Source of the DNA: Lotus japonicus
Lineage: Eukaryota; Streptophyta; Magnoliopsida; Fabales; Fabaceae
Length of the DNA stretch: 64,000 nt
Reading direction: 5' to 3'
Assembly (NCBI RefSeq): GCF_012489685.1
Contig: NC_080045.1
Coordinates: 16,224,901-16,288,900, forward strand
Shown here: piece by piece, positions 12,945 through 24,189 of the stretch
Position numbering within the stretch: the first letter of the stretch is position 1
Layout of the letters: every line of letters begins with the position of its first letter
The notes under the pieces: model-generated
The model's database searches: none
Told to the model about the DNA's origin: nothing
Seen by the model: the letters and a program-made list of their open reading frames with translations, nothing else
Program-made: the position numbers and the translations under genes

Positions 12945-13118
12945 TTAGGACTTAGGAGCAAAGCTCCAATTGTGGAAGTGAGGCTCAAGAATTTGACTAT
13001 TAAGGTTGATTCCTATGTTGTTAGCAGAGCTTTGCCAAATATACCAAGCTCTGCATTGAACATTGTAGTAATACTTCTTGGTACCTGTGGGATAAGTACT
13101 GCTATGAGAACAAAGCTT
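12945..13118 (+). pseudogene. Exon fragment of a PDR-type ABCG transporter (captured gene fragment)
   Basis: The plus-strand frame across 12945-13118 reads APIVEVRLKNLTIKVDSY, then VVSRALPNIPSSALNI, then GISTAMRTKL and a stop. Full-size plant PDR/ABCG transporters have near their N terminus a block of the form PTVEVR-ENLTIEA-SRALPTLPNAALNI-RTKLTIL, just before the first nucleotide-binding domain; the match covers about 55 residues. An acceptor-like TTGTCTTAG precedes it. No Walker motif or membrane segment follows, so this is an isolated exon, not a gene. It lies 0.8 kb upstream of a Helitron 3' end, and Helitrons are known to capture gene pieces. The parent locus is unknown. Confidence 0.7.
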
Positions 13119-13897
13119 TACTAAGGTTGATCCTTTGTTTCTCATATAGAAGCGCTTTTATGCGGTCAAAAAAGCATCTCATGCAGTAGGACTTCAAGGG
13201 GATCAAAGAAGTAGGTGAAATGTGAATTTTTAGATGGTATGATGTCATATCCAATTAGTACTTATGGAATATATTTGATGATTCACTAATGAAGTGTCGA
13301 ATATTAATGAGTGAGTTTTAGAGCTTGGAGTCATCCAATACTATTAGAGGGAAGAGGTGGAAGAAGAAGAATAGTTAAAAGTTGAATCGTTCAGATGAGG
13401 TAAAGAAAAGTTAAGAGTAATTATATTTATATTTGTATATAACTATAATAATTTGATAGTAAGAATAGTATGAGGAATAAAAAATATTAATACATATGTA
13501 CTATAAATTTATTAGTGCTAACATATTTGAGTTATGAGATCTCACGGGAAAGAACATTTTACATGAAAAATAAAAATTTGTACGAGTGAAAAAAAACATT
13601 TTTATATAACTTAAGTGTACTTTTAATAATGTAAACAATAATTATATATTTATGTATTGTTTCATATCTAAAACACAAAAGCAATATCTTTTATGTAACA
13701 CGGGTATACATCTTCGAAAAACAAAATTCAGTTATACCTCATATATGCAAAACTTTACAAAACACTAGAATTGAGTGTCTGAATTTATGCTATTTAAATA
13801 TCTACATCTTTATTATGATTATTCTTACCTTCTTAGTATCTTAAATTTTTTATAATTTAAAATATCGATCGATTTATCAAATACAATAGACAAATTC

Positions 13898-13928
13898 CCC
13901 GTGCAACGCGCGGGTAAAAAACACTAGT
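13898..13928 (+). other. Helitron 3' terminal hairpin and CTAGT end
   Basis: A seven-base stem CCCGTGC/GCGCGGG with loop AAC is followed by TAAAAAACA and CTAGT. The next base is T, as expected for Helitron insertion into AT. Confidence 0.8.
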
Positions 13929-14612
13929 TTTTTATAAAAGAGAAATATTTTTAGATTGTTTGGTTATGGCGAGGAACAGAAAAGAAAAGAGAACGAAAAT
14001 AAAATAAATGTTAAAAAAAATTATATATATGTTCTTATTTAAAAATTAAATATAATAATAAATTTTATAAAAATATAATTTGAGAAATTTAGTCAAAAAA
14101 AAATTAACATTATGTACTGCTAAATTAATGATATTAAAACAATTAATGAAAAATTGAACACATTGCATCTCTCCTCCCATTTTCTCGTGGGGATTGCGAT
14201 AAAAATAATTTGTGGATCCCAAATTTTTTAGTAAAAAACAATGGTAATTCAATGAAAAGTTGGGTGACTTCCTCTTGTAAAAAGAAAATGAAAAGTCACT
14301 ACTAAAAAAATGCGAATTACCGACGGATTTTAGCGACGGATAATAATCAGTCGCTATTACCGACGGACTGCGACGAAATCAGCGACGATTGACGTTTTGA
14401 AAATAAACATTCAATTTTAAACTTTAGCGAAGGATTTAGCGACGGATCCGTCGCTGTTGTTCCGTCGTTAATTCCCTCGGTAATTTCATTTTATTATTTT
14501 ATATTGCAAATCAGCGACGGTACCCTCGGTAAATTTTGTAAGAAGTTAGCGACGGATGGATAACAGAAATTCCGTCGCTAAATATATTGTTTTTAAAAAT
14601 AAATAATTTTGT

Positions 14613-14672
14613 CCAGGTTTCGAACCTGGGTCCTGCTTGCCAAAGGGGAATGCCTTAGCCATTTGAACTACT
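14613..14672 (-). other. tRNA-like segment inside the CACTA element
   Basis: On the minus strand CCAGG-TTCGAAA-CCTGG forms a perfect T-arm with a canonical T-loop, which doubles as an RNA polymerase III B box (14613-14629). Upstream on the same strand TAGTTCAAATGGCTAAGGC (14652-14670) resembles a D-arm/A box. The acceptor stem and an anticodon arm are not recognisable, so this is a tRNA-derived relic and not a tRNA gene. Confidence 0.45.
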
Positions 14673-14749
14673 TGATATGTTATCTTTTATGTTTTGAAAT
14701 AAATATATTTAACTTGAAAAACACTAATAGGTTAAAAGACACTTAACTA

Positions 14750-15130
14750 ATCCTCATGCTCGCTAGCACACTTAACCATTTCCAAACACTGAAACCTCTC
14801 GACTGAAACCTCTCGAATCTCACAATTCCACCGCCCTCTTCTTCTCCACCGTTGTCGTTCCCTTTCACCATAACCACCGTTCCTAGATCCTCCTACTGAG
14901 TCGCCGGAGTCTCGATCTGCATCCACGGCTGGCGGTGGTGAATGGGTTTCCCTTCGCGTGTCCGCCGCCTTCTTCCTCTCCACCGCTTGTCGCTCGCAAA
15001 CCGTCATCCTCCATCGCCAGTTAACAAGCTTAAGGGAAAACTCTAAACCGTTATCCACCATCGCCAGTTAACGAAAACGAAAAGGGGCAGAAAAGGGCCA
15101 AGAGCAACACAACAAACAACAAGAGGTATG
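14750..15130 (+). other. GC-rich gene-like segment inside the CACTA element
   Basis: This stretch is far richer in C and G than the rest of the element (CCACCGCCCTCTTCTTCTCC, GCCGGAGTCTCGATCTGC) and ends in AACAACAAGAG/GTATGATC, a plausible leader exon with donor. It looks like the first exon and leader of a plant gene picked up by the transposon. I do not recognise the protein, and the minus-strand open frame over it appears to be a by-product of composition. The following DNA to 17640 holds no recognisable gene. Confidence 0.35.
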
Positions 15131-18100
15131 ATCTTTTTTTAGGGTTTTTCACTTTAGTTTCTACTGAGTACTGAGTTGGTTTCTAAGGGTTTTTATCTGT
15201 CATTCTTGATGGAGCAGATGACTAGAGAGTGATAGGGTTTCTAAGGGTTTTTATTTGGGTGCTGATTTTATGTTAAAATTACTCTCTATTTCGAACTGAA
15301 AAAGTTAGGACTTGATGGAAACTAAGACTCCAAGATGCTAAAGTGGCTCTAAATTACTTGCCAGGAAAAATAGAAATAGATTATAGAGGACCTATAGATT
15401 ACTTCCAAGATGCTAAAGTGGCTCTAAATTACTTGCATAGAAATAGTCGAATAACAACATCTTGATGATGAGATAAATCCTAACCATATAGATTATAGAG
15501 GACCTGAAGTAGTCAACCAAGATTGTACTGAACATACTTTTGCAGCCAGGGAGTAATATTTGGATATTTGGATCTAAGGACAGAGGTTTAACACTGTTGG
15601 AGGGGTAATGTGATTTGTATCGTTCCTGTTCAGTGTTTTTCAATATTTAAGAAGAATTTGTGATTTTTCCTTTCAGATTTTGATTGTTTAAAATACAATG
15701 TAAAATATTTCATATACATTCATTCACCCAAATGCTTTATCATTAGTCTTCGTTTCTGTTGTATTTTTGTTCTGTTGTGTTGGGCTACTTAGTTTACTAG
15801 TTAGCCTTTTAGATTTTAGCTATTAGTTTTAGTTGGCTACTGTTCTATTTCTATTTGCCTATTTTTTGCACTCTGTAATGTTGAGCAAGCTCTCGAATCA
15901 GTTCACATGTTGTGTCATATGCCTAGTTTTAGTTTTATGCAATCTCTCGAATCAGTTCACATGTTGTGTCATATTTATTTCAGTTACCCTTGCATAATTA
16001 ATTTTTGATGACATGAAGGCTTACCGGTTAGTTCTTCTTGTAGATCCTGCTGTTGCCAGAACCAGAACACCAAGCCAAGAGGAACCAACAAGATGAGTAT
16101 CCTTGAATGTCAGCAATAAAACAGAGGAACCAGAATAGCTTTTAATATCAAGGTTTTTTTACTCAATCTGTCACTAACTGTCTTATTCTCAATTCAGTAT
16201 GGTTAATAAGCTATATTTCTTTTAGACAGAAAAGAGTTGGAGCATTTTCAAGTTCTTGCTAAAGCTCAATATCCAAAGATGCTGATAACAAGACAATTTG
16301 TGTATTCCATTCAATTATTTGTTACATAACTATTCCCCCCTTTTCATTACATTTTAGCTTAATTTCTTTGGCTCATGTATGTTTACTGCTCCATGTTGTA
16401 ATTCAACTAAGAGATTGGTCTTAACTCTTAACTGATAAATCCAAGTACAGTTTTTTGTAATTGCTTGTGCATACTCTAGGGTATGCCCCTCCAACATATC
16501 GGGATTCCAACCTTGAGAAGTATTCATGATACGTAACATCGCCAATCTTGTACCTGTGATGAAGGTATTTGCATAATTGCTTCTGGTTATTTTTCCTTAT
16601 AACTATAACTAAGTGACATTCAAACTATTCTTATTTGTTATTTTCCTTCTCATCATTTTTCTCTTCTGTTGGAGGGCAGAATGGATCATCAGAGTGTAAT
16701 GCTGCTCTTGAGTTTGCAGTAACTACTCTTGAGATAGGTACTTATTTATGAAAATACATCATATTACTAAATAGGTGAGAATTTATGAAAATACATCATA
16801 TTACTAAATGTGTTCTAGTTATTGTATGTTTGCATACTCTAATTTAGGAAGAAATAGATAATTACATACTCACACAAGCCTAAATATCATTTCTGGTTAT
16901 CAGTTCACCTAATCTCATTTATTCTTTAACTCTGAAAGTGTTCACTTTGCATATGAAATCAGTGAGGAATTTCTTTGATAATTTTTCAGCATTGTTTTGT
17001 TTCATGTTTAGCTATGTGTAGCAAAATATATATGCTCTGTTTGTTGAATCACTTTCACTGCTTCTTCTTGTGTTGTTTTAGGTTCCTTAGCCCACTTTGT
17101 GTAGTCCCTTATGTAACTTTTGCAGGCCTTGGTCTCTATCATCTTGGTTTCCCAAAGGTATAAAGCATCTATCATCTTGTACCTTTCTCTAAGTTTAGGA
17201 ATTGAGAATGGGAATATGTGATTTCTTTCCCTTTATTTTGGCCAATTACTGTTGCAGCTGGCAAAATGTGTTGAGGTTAGGCTTCCTGCAGCATAGATTG
17301 TTATGGTTTTCATCTCATAGGCAAGTAGTGAATCTATCTAGCTCTAGCTATCTGTTATCCCTCTCCTTTATGCTGTTGGTACTAAACTAATTAGAGCCAA
17401 CCAATTAAGAATTATTTTAAAGTTCTCTATAACAAGTTAGCAGCAAGTCTTATAATGCATGTTTTTGCAATTTACTTGCTTATTGATGAATGCTTTGATT
17501 TAAGCTTGAATATGCATGAAAATTGAGGATTCATTTACTGAACTGCTTCTTATTGGTTGTTTATTGTGTTTGTGTTAGAAACATGGATGTGCCTGAAAAT
17601 AAGAAATTGATGGATAATAGATTATACTGTGATACGCACGTGACAGTAGAATTTCAATAGGAATTCATGAATTAGCGAGGGAAAAATTCCGTCGCTAAAT
17701 TAGCGAGGGAACGGAATGGAAATAAAAAGGTCAGATAGTTAGCGACGGAATGTGATCCTTTAGCGACGGATTGTACCGTCGCAAATAGCGACGGAATAAG
17801 AACTAATACGCTAAATGATTTAGCGAGATAATTATATAAATTAGCGACGACCTATTTCCGTCGCTATTAGCGACAGATTTAATTTTCCGTCATTAAATAT
17901 TCAGCGACGCCACTTTACAAAGCGGATGGCGTTCCATCGCTAATTCCGTCGGTAAATGTTTAGTGACGGGATTTTCCTTATTTAGCGACGGATTTCGCCC
18001 CTCGCTAATTTGTTTTTTTTTCAGTAGTGAGTTGGGTCAAGCCCAATAGAGGGGACGAAACCCAATTACAACCTTCTCAACAAAGCTATCTTAGTTAAGA

Positions 18101-18361
18101 CAATAAACGGTCTAAGCCTGTAGTTTGGACCACTCATCACTTAACATAGTGAAAGGTAGAACTAGCTACAACTAACTAGCTAAGCACAAACACGATAGTA
18201 ATCCTAACAACAAAAGGCAAAAAAAAAACACCAATAAATCTACATCATTGAGAATCAAAATACAAAGACGGATTGAATGCTCTAAATATCCAACTTTCAT
18301 ATAACAATTTTGCTATTTTTATATAGAGATAAGCTAGCGTCATGTATCTATACTAGTACGC

Positions 18362-19563
18362 TGTAAGATCAAGATTTGGTCATGTGGTACAACTCTATGT
18401 TTTGATGATAACAAGTATTTATTTGTGGATGAACAACTATGATACTCTAATGTTTGTCTTGAGTGTTTTGACAAACAGGTTCTGATTCTGACACCAGAAG
18501 ATATATTCGTCAGAAGATCTGAAGATCAGAGGATCTGAAGATCAGAGGATCTGAGGATCAGAGGATCTGAAGATCAGAGGATCTGAGGATCAGAGGATCT
18601 GAAGATCTGAAGATCAGAGGATCAGAAGATCTGAGGATCAGAAGATCTAAAGACCAGAAGCTCTGAAGGACCATAAGGCTCTGAAGGTCCAGAAGCTCTG
18701 AAGGTCCAGAAGCAGAAGTTACGAAGGTCAGAGGATCCAAGCATCCCTCTGACTCTGATCACCAAGCTTCACAAGTTCCAACACGAAGCATTCCTCTGAT
18801 CAGAAGTCAATGGTTAAAGGCAAATGTCTCTATCAAGAAGTACAAGAGCAGTGTACTATTCTGAAAAGCCTACCTACCAAGGTTCAGCCACAGCAGGTTC
18901 TGGAAGTTCCAGAAATGCCCTCCAACGGTCATATTCTCTCAACAGAAATATCCTTTGCACCTTGGACTATAAAAGGCTAAAAAAAAAGAAGAAAGCTAAG
19001 AGAGAGATCAAGAGCTGCAATACAAGAAAAGATTCAAGCCTCTACTTTCTTCATCTGTTCTTATTTAGTTTACACTCAGCTTATTTAGAAGCAAACCTTT
19101 GTAAACACCAACCTCAAACAGTTGTTTGATTTTCCTTAAGGGACCGGGTAGGTCAGTATCCTTAAGAAGACTAAGAGAGTGAATCTTAGTGGTGATTCCT
19201 TTAGGAGATCAAGGTTGATCGGATCCTAGAGAAGACTAAGAGAGTGAATCTTAGTGTGAGCTAAGTCAGTGTATTGTTAGTCACTTGTATGTTTCAAGTG
19301 CAGTTGTAACAATTATCTGATTAGTGGATTGCCTTCATTCTAAGAAGGAAGAAATCACCTTAACGGGTGGACTGGATTAGCTTGAGGGATTTATCAAGTG
19401 AACCAGGATAAAATACTTGTGTGCTTCTCTCTTCTCTCTATCTTTATCCGCTGCACCATCTATCTTAGAGAAACCGAAAAGATTTACTTTAAATCTTAAG
19501 GGGAAAGTTTTTATATTGAAAACGCTATTCAACCCCCCTTTCTAGTCGTTTTTCACACCTTCA
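18362..19563 (+). repeat. 5' LTR of the young gag-only copia element
   Basis: 1,202 bp. It contains a microrepeat of 16-bp units of type GAAGATCAGAGGATCT/GAGGATCAGAGGATCT (about 18510-18640), a TATA box TATAAAAGG at 18968-18976 and a pyrimidine-rich 3' part. It is one 16-bp unit longer than the 3' LTR. Confidence 0.93.
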
Positions 19564-19565
19564 AT

Positions 19566-19577
19566 TGGTATCAGAGC
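19566..19577 (+). other. Primer-binding site, initiator methionine tRNA type
   Basis: TGGTATCAGAGC starts two bases after the 5' LTR end, the usual copia spacing and sequence. Confidence 0.9.
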
Positions 19578-19637
19578 GCAAGTTCTGATTACCACACTTA
19601 ACAGTGTTCAGTAGATCCGGGCCAGTGTGAAAAACTC

Positions 19638-21329
19638 ATGGATTCCACCACTACTACAAGCAAATATCAATACAGTGCAAGACCACCTATCTTTGATGGT
19701 CAGAGATTTGATTTTTGGAAAGATAGAATCAAAAGCTTCTTTCTTGGCTTTGATCCTGATCTCTGGGATTTTGTTGTTGATGGCTACACCCCTCCTGTCG
19801 ATGAACATGGTGTAAAGATCCCAAGGGAGAAGATGAGTGAAGATCAAAAGAAGGAGTTCAGAGATCATCACCGATCAAGAGCTATTCTGCAAAGTGCCAT
19901 TTCATATGAAGAATATGAGAAAATTACTGATCGTGATTCCGCCAAGGGCATCTTTGAATCCTTGAAGATGTCTCATGAAGGAAACAAGAAAGTGAAAGAA
20001 TCAAAGGCACTGTCTTTGATCCAGAAATATGAATCCTTCCAAATGGAACCTGACGAATCCATTGAGGATATGTTTTCCAGATTCCAGTTGATTATTGCTG
20101 GAATAAGACCCCTCAGCAATAGCTACACCACTGCGGATCATGTCATGAGGATCCTTAGAGGTCTTCCTGAAAGCTGGATGCCTTTGATAACTTCCTTGGA
20201 GCTAACTAGAGATGTTGAGCAGATGAGTTTGGAAGAACTCATAAGCATACTGAAGTGTGATGAACTAAAGCGTGCTGAACATCAGGATCAGAAGAAGAAG
20301 TCTATAGCCTTGAAATCCAAATCTGAAAAGGCTAAGGCTCTCCAAGCAGAAGCAGAAGAATCTGAAGAAGCCTCTGAAGATTCTGATGAAGATGAGCTGA
20401 CTCTGATATCCAGAAAGCTCAACTGCATCTAGAAGCACAGGCAGAGCAAATTCAAAGGCTCATAAAAGGACAAAAAGTCAAAGAAGCATTTCAAGACCAA
20501 GAAGAGTCTGATGGTGACTTTTGATGAATCAGAGTCAGAGGATGTTGACTCTGATGGTGAAGTTCAAGGACTCATGGCTATTGTCAAAGACAAAGAAGCA
20601 GAGTCAAAGGGAGCTGTTGACTCTGACTCAGAATCAGAAGGAGATCCTAACTCAGACGATGAAAATGAGGTATTCGCTTCTTTCTCTACCTCTGAACTGA
20701 AACATGCATTGTCTGATATTATGGATAAGTATAACTCCTTATTGTCTAAGCATAAGAAGCTGAAAAAGGACTTATCTGCTGTTTCCAATACTCCTTCTGA
20801 ACGTGAGAAAATTATTTCTGATTTGAAAAATGATAATCATGCTTTGATCAATTCTAACTCTGTGCTTAAGAACCAGATTGCTAAGTTAGAAGATATAGTT
20901 GCTTGTGATGCCTCTGATTGTAGAAATGAATCTAAGTATGAAAAGTCTTTTCAAAGATTCCTGGCTAAAAGCGTAGACAGAAGCTTAATGGCTTCAATGA
21001 TCTATGGCGTAAGCATAAATGGAATATATGGCATTGTCTATTCTAAACCTTCTGAAGTTGCTGCATCATCTCTTAAGAAAGGAACTTTCTCTATGTCAAA
21101 ATATCATGCTCAAATTCCTTTCCATTATCCTGCTGAAAGACCCAAAGTTGTCAGAACTTCCGGGCTAACTAACAAGAAAGGACCCAGAAAGTGGGTACCT
21201 AGGGATAAGATTATATATGTTGCAGGTATCTTCAATAGGTCCATCGAAACTCCAACCATGGAACCTGGACAGTGGATGCAAGCAACACATGACGGGAGAA
21301 AGACATATGTCCCAAGATCCAAAACTTGA
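19638..21329 (+). pseudogene. Copia Gag, frame broken by two in-frame stops and lacking the zinc knuckle
   Basis: The frame opens at ATG 19638, 60 bp after the primer-binding site. Residues 20-40 (FDGQRFDFWKDRIK) and about 90-200 match the copia Gag domain (UBN2/gag-polypeptide type, as in RGLPESW). TAG at 20430 and TAA about 33 bp later interrupt the same frame. The protein then continues from 20511 to 21329 with an acidic Ser/Asp/Glu region, a coiled coil (about 20720-20900) and a tail. In this family a CCHC zinc knuckle normally sits at the position of the two stops, so a small deletion has probably removed it. No pol follows. It is most likely non-functional unless complemented. Confidence 0.85.
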
Positions 21330-22003
21330 ACCTGAAGGTGAAGTTGTTCTTGGAGGCATCAGTAGAAATTAATGATAAGCTTGACTCTGACAAGTCAAAG
21401 CTAGCTAAAAAAGCTTGCAGAGATGAGCATGACCGTTTCAGAAAGAAACAAAGACTCAGAACTTGACGAACTAGAAGCAACAACATCAGAAGATGCTACT
21501 ACAACTTCTGACTTGCGTCATCAGAAGAAGAGTAGGTTCCTAGCTTCTCATTCTGAAGTATCTGAAGATGAAATTTTGTCCAGAACGGAGATGTCACCAG
21601 AACCACACTTCTGCTCTCATCAGAAGATACACTAATCAGCAGCCAAGTATCCCTTGGTATTCCTTCTGAGGGGGAGTATTTCGTCTTATGCTCTTACTAT
21701 TTTTTTTTCCACCTTCATTCTTTTTGCTTATGACAAAAAGGGGGAGAACTTATAGTATCTTGACAACTCCTATATTATTTAGCTCAGAATCTAGATATTA
21801 CTAACGTTGATATTAAGTATTAGATTCAGGGGGAGCTTAGCTCAGAATCAAGCACGAGTCTTGGATTCAGAAGGAGCAAGATAAACTATACACATCAGGA
21901 TAAGTTTTAACTCTGATACCTTATACTCTGAGTGTATTCAGTTTATTTGTTTAGAGTTGTTCATCAAAATACATGGTTTTGTCATCATCAAAAAGGGGGA
22001 GAT

Positions 22004-23189
22004 TGTAAGATCAAGATTTGGTCATGTGGTACAACTCTATGTTTTGATGATAACAAGTATTTATTTGTGGATGAACAACTATGATACTCTAATGTTTGTC
22101 TTGAGTGTTTTGACAAACAGGTTCTGATTCTGACACCAGAAGATATATTCGTCAGAAGATCTGAGGATCAGAGGATCTGAGGATCAGAGGATCTGAAGAT
22201 CAGAGGATCTGAGGATCAGAGGATCTGAAGATCTGAAGATCAGAGGATCAGAAGATCTGAGGATCAGAAGATCTAAAGACCAGAAGCTCTGAAGGACCAT
22301 AAGGCTCTGAAGGTCCAGAAGCTCTGAAGGTCCAGAAGCAGAAGTTACGAAGGTCAGAGGATCCAAGCATCCCTCTGACTCTGATCACCAAGCTTCACAA
22401 GTTCCAACACGAAGCATTCCTCTGATCAGAAGTCAATGGTTAAAGGCAAATGTCTCTATCAAGAAGTACAAGAGCAGTGTACTATTCTGAAAAGCCTACC
22501 TACCAAGGTTCAGCCACAGCAGGTTCTGGAAGTTCCAGAAATGCCCTCCAACGGTCATATTCTCTCAACAGAAATATCCTTTGCACCTTGGACTATAAAA
22601 GGCTAAAAAAAAAGAAGAAAGCTAAGAGAGAGATCAAGAGCTGCAATACAAGAAAAGATTCAAGCCTCTACTTTCTTCATCTGTTCTTATTTAGTTTACA
22701 CTCAGCTTATTTAGAAGCAAACCTTTGTAAACACCAACCTCAAACAGTTGTTTGATTTTCCTTAAGGGACCGGGTAGGTCAGTATCCTTAAGAAGACTAA
22801 GAGAGTGAATCTTAGTGGTGATTCCTTTAGGAGATCAAGGTTGATCGGATCCTAGAGAAGACTAAGAGAGTGAATCTTAGTGTGAGCTAAGTCAGTGTAT
22901 TGTTAGTCACTTGTATGTTTCAAGTGCAGTTGTAACAATTATCTGATTAGTGGATTGCCTTCATTCTAAGAAGGAAGAAATCACCTTAATGGGTGGACTG
23001 GATTAGCTTGAGGGATTTATCAAGTGAACCAGGATAAAATACTTGTGTGCTTCTCTCTTCTCTCTATCTTTATCCGCTGCACCATCTATCTTAGAGAAAC
23101 CGAAAAGATTTACTTTAAATCTTAAGGGGAAAGTTTTTATATTGAAAACGCTATTCAACCCCCCCTTCTAGTCGTTTTTCACACCTTCA
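22004..23189 (+). repeat. 3' LTR of the young gag-only copia element
   Basis: 1,186 bp, preceded by the polypurine tract AAAAAGGGGGAGAT. Apart from the missing 16-bp unit and about three single differences (for example TTAACGGG against TTAATGGG) it equals the 5' LTR. It is followed by the TSD TACGC. Confidence 0.93.
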
Positions 23190-23599
23190 TACGCCTCATG
23201 GAAACACAATATTATAACCATACCTTGCATTCTAACCATTAGAGGAGATAGCCAAAGATAGGTGGTGGTTGTTGCGGAAGAAAATTTAAATGTTTGATGG
23301 TGGAGGTGGCTATAGGGAATTCTAGTGGTGGTTGTAGATTGACACTCAATGGAGGAAGAGACTCCCAAAGGAGGGGGTGGTACTCCCACTTTTCTATCTT
23401 TCTCGCTCCCATGCTCTTCTCTACTAGGGCACAACTTACACAACAAAAAAATTGAGATTCCACTTTATAAATTCTTTTAGATTAAATAAGATATGATTTT
23501 GCTCCCCATAAAATGGGAGAGTTGATTTTCATCCTTAGTCGGAAAAAAGTTTGTATTTAGTTTCTCAGTTTAATAAAAAGCTGGAAATTATCATTGCCA

Positions 23600-24010
23600 A
23601 AAAATTTGTGGATCCCACTTTTTTTGTCAAAAGCAATGGAAAAATTGGATCTAGCCCAATAGAGGGGTTACAACTTTCTCAACAAGGCTTTATTAGCAAA
23701 AACAATGAACGGTTTAAGCCTGCAGATCGGGCATCTCATCACTTAACAAAGTGGGAGCTAGAACTAGTTAGAACTATCTAGTTAATAAAAAAAAACAATG
23801 GTAATCCTAACTGCAGAGGGAAAAAACACTCATAAATCTACACCTATGAAAATCAAAATACAAAAACAGATCGAGCAGTCTAAATCTCGAACTCGCATAT
23901 GACATTTTGCTATTTTTTCTATATAGAGATAATCTAGCGTCACGTAGCTCGACTAGTAGGCTTCGTGGAAACACACAATTATAACATGCCTTGCATTCTA
24001 AAAATATTTT
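23600..24010. repeat. Older repeat, copy B (intact, both empty sites)
   Basis: It aligns with copy A. At the CACTA site copy B reads AAAAATTGGATCTAGCCC without the element. At the copia site it reads CTAGTAGGCTTCGTGGAAAC where copy A has CTAGTACGC-element-TACGCCTCATGGAAAC. No coding content is visible. The stretch 23240-23600 between the copies contains nothing I recognise. Confidence 0.6.
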
Positions 24011-24189
24011 CATGTCACATTACTGAACATAATCCCTAAATTGGTCACCTTAATTGACCTCTCTCCAATTAACTTAATTTAATTTTAACTTAAATTCCCA
24101 TCAAATTAAACTGAAATCCCATAATGAATTTCAAAACTGGCAAAACCGTTGTTAAGTCCAAAACCTAAACCTCACAATCCCTTACTAGT

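Larger units (their letters stand above)
8442..13928 (+). mobile_element. Candidate Helitron (non-autonomous), 3' end firm, 5' end tentative
   Basis: The 3' end is diagnostic: a hairpin CCCGTGC-AAC-GCGCGGG at 13898-13914 (one G-T wobble), then ten bases later CTAGT (13924-13928) followed by a host T. Helitrons end in a hairpin plus CTRRT and insert between A and T. A plausible 5' terminus is the TC at 8442-8443 (preceded by A), leading into TATATATTAGAAAAGAAGAAC and the TGACGTGTCATTCTCACG repeats, a pattern seen at legume Helitron starts. No Rep/helicase frame is present, so the element would be non-autonomous. It holds tandem repeats and a captured PDR transporter exon. A similar ACACGTGTCATTC motif near 11276 could instead mark a second, inner element. 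Confidence 0.55.
14297..18029. mobile_element. Non-autonomous CACTA (En/Spm) DNA transposon, TSD AGT
   Basis: The left end is CACTACTAAAAAAATGCG at 14297 and the right end TTTTTTTTTCAGTAGTG ending at 18029. The terminal inverted repeat is CACTACT(A/G)AAAAAAA. AGT flanks both sides (14294-14296 and 18030-18032), the 3-bp duplication typical of the superfamily. Both subterminal regions (14325-14585 and 17640-18010) are dense in TAGCGACGGA and its complement in both orientations, the probable transposase-binding repeats. No TNPA/TNPD-like frame is visible in the 3.7 kb. The interior holds a tRNA-like arm and a GC-rich gene-like stretch. Confidence 0.9.
18362..23189 (+). mobile_element. Gag-only copia LTR retrotransposon, TSD TACGC
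   Basis: Two LTRs (18362-19563 and 22004-23189) start TGTAAG and end TTCA, flanked by TACGC at 18357-18361 and 23190-23194. A primer-binding site TGGTATCAGAGC (initiator-Met tRNA type) lies at 19566-19577 and a polypurine tract at 21990-22003. The 2.44-kb interior encodes a copia Gag but no protease, integrase, reverse transcriptase or RNase H. It matches the concept of TR-GAG elements (terminal repeats plus GAG) that move with help in trans. By eye the LTRs differ at only about three positions plus one 16-bp repeat unit, so the insertion is young. Confidence 0.95.
14200..23240. repeat. Older repeat, copy A, split by a CACTA and a copia insertion
   Basis: Three separated pieces (about 14200-14296, 18030-18361 and 23190-23240) read together as one sequence that aligns to copy B at about 23600-24010. 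Shared landmarks are TTTGTGGATCCCA, AGCCCAATAGAGGGG, CATCACTTAACA, GGTAATCCTAAC or its near match, TTTATATAGAGATAA and CCTTGCATTCTAA. The family is unknown. The alignment is useful because copy B lacks both insertions. Confidence 0.65.

Noticed and set aside
14613..14672. Functional tRNA gene
   Set aside because: Only the T-arm and a D-arm-like piece are visible; no acceptor stem or anticodon arm closes.
18558..18740. Repeat protein rich in Arg-Ser-Ser-Asp on the minus strand (also at 22184-22366)
   Set aside because: It is a shadow of the 16-bp LTR microrepeat and occurs identically in both LTRs.
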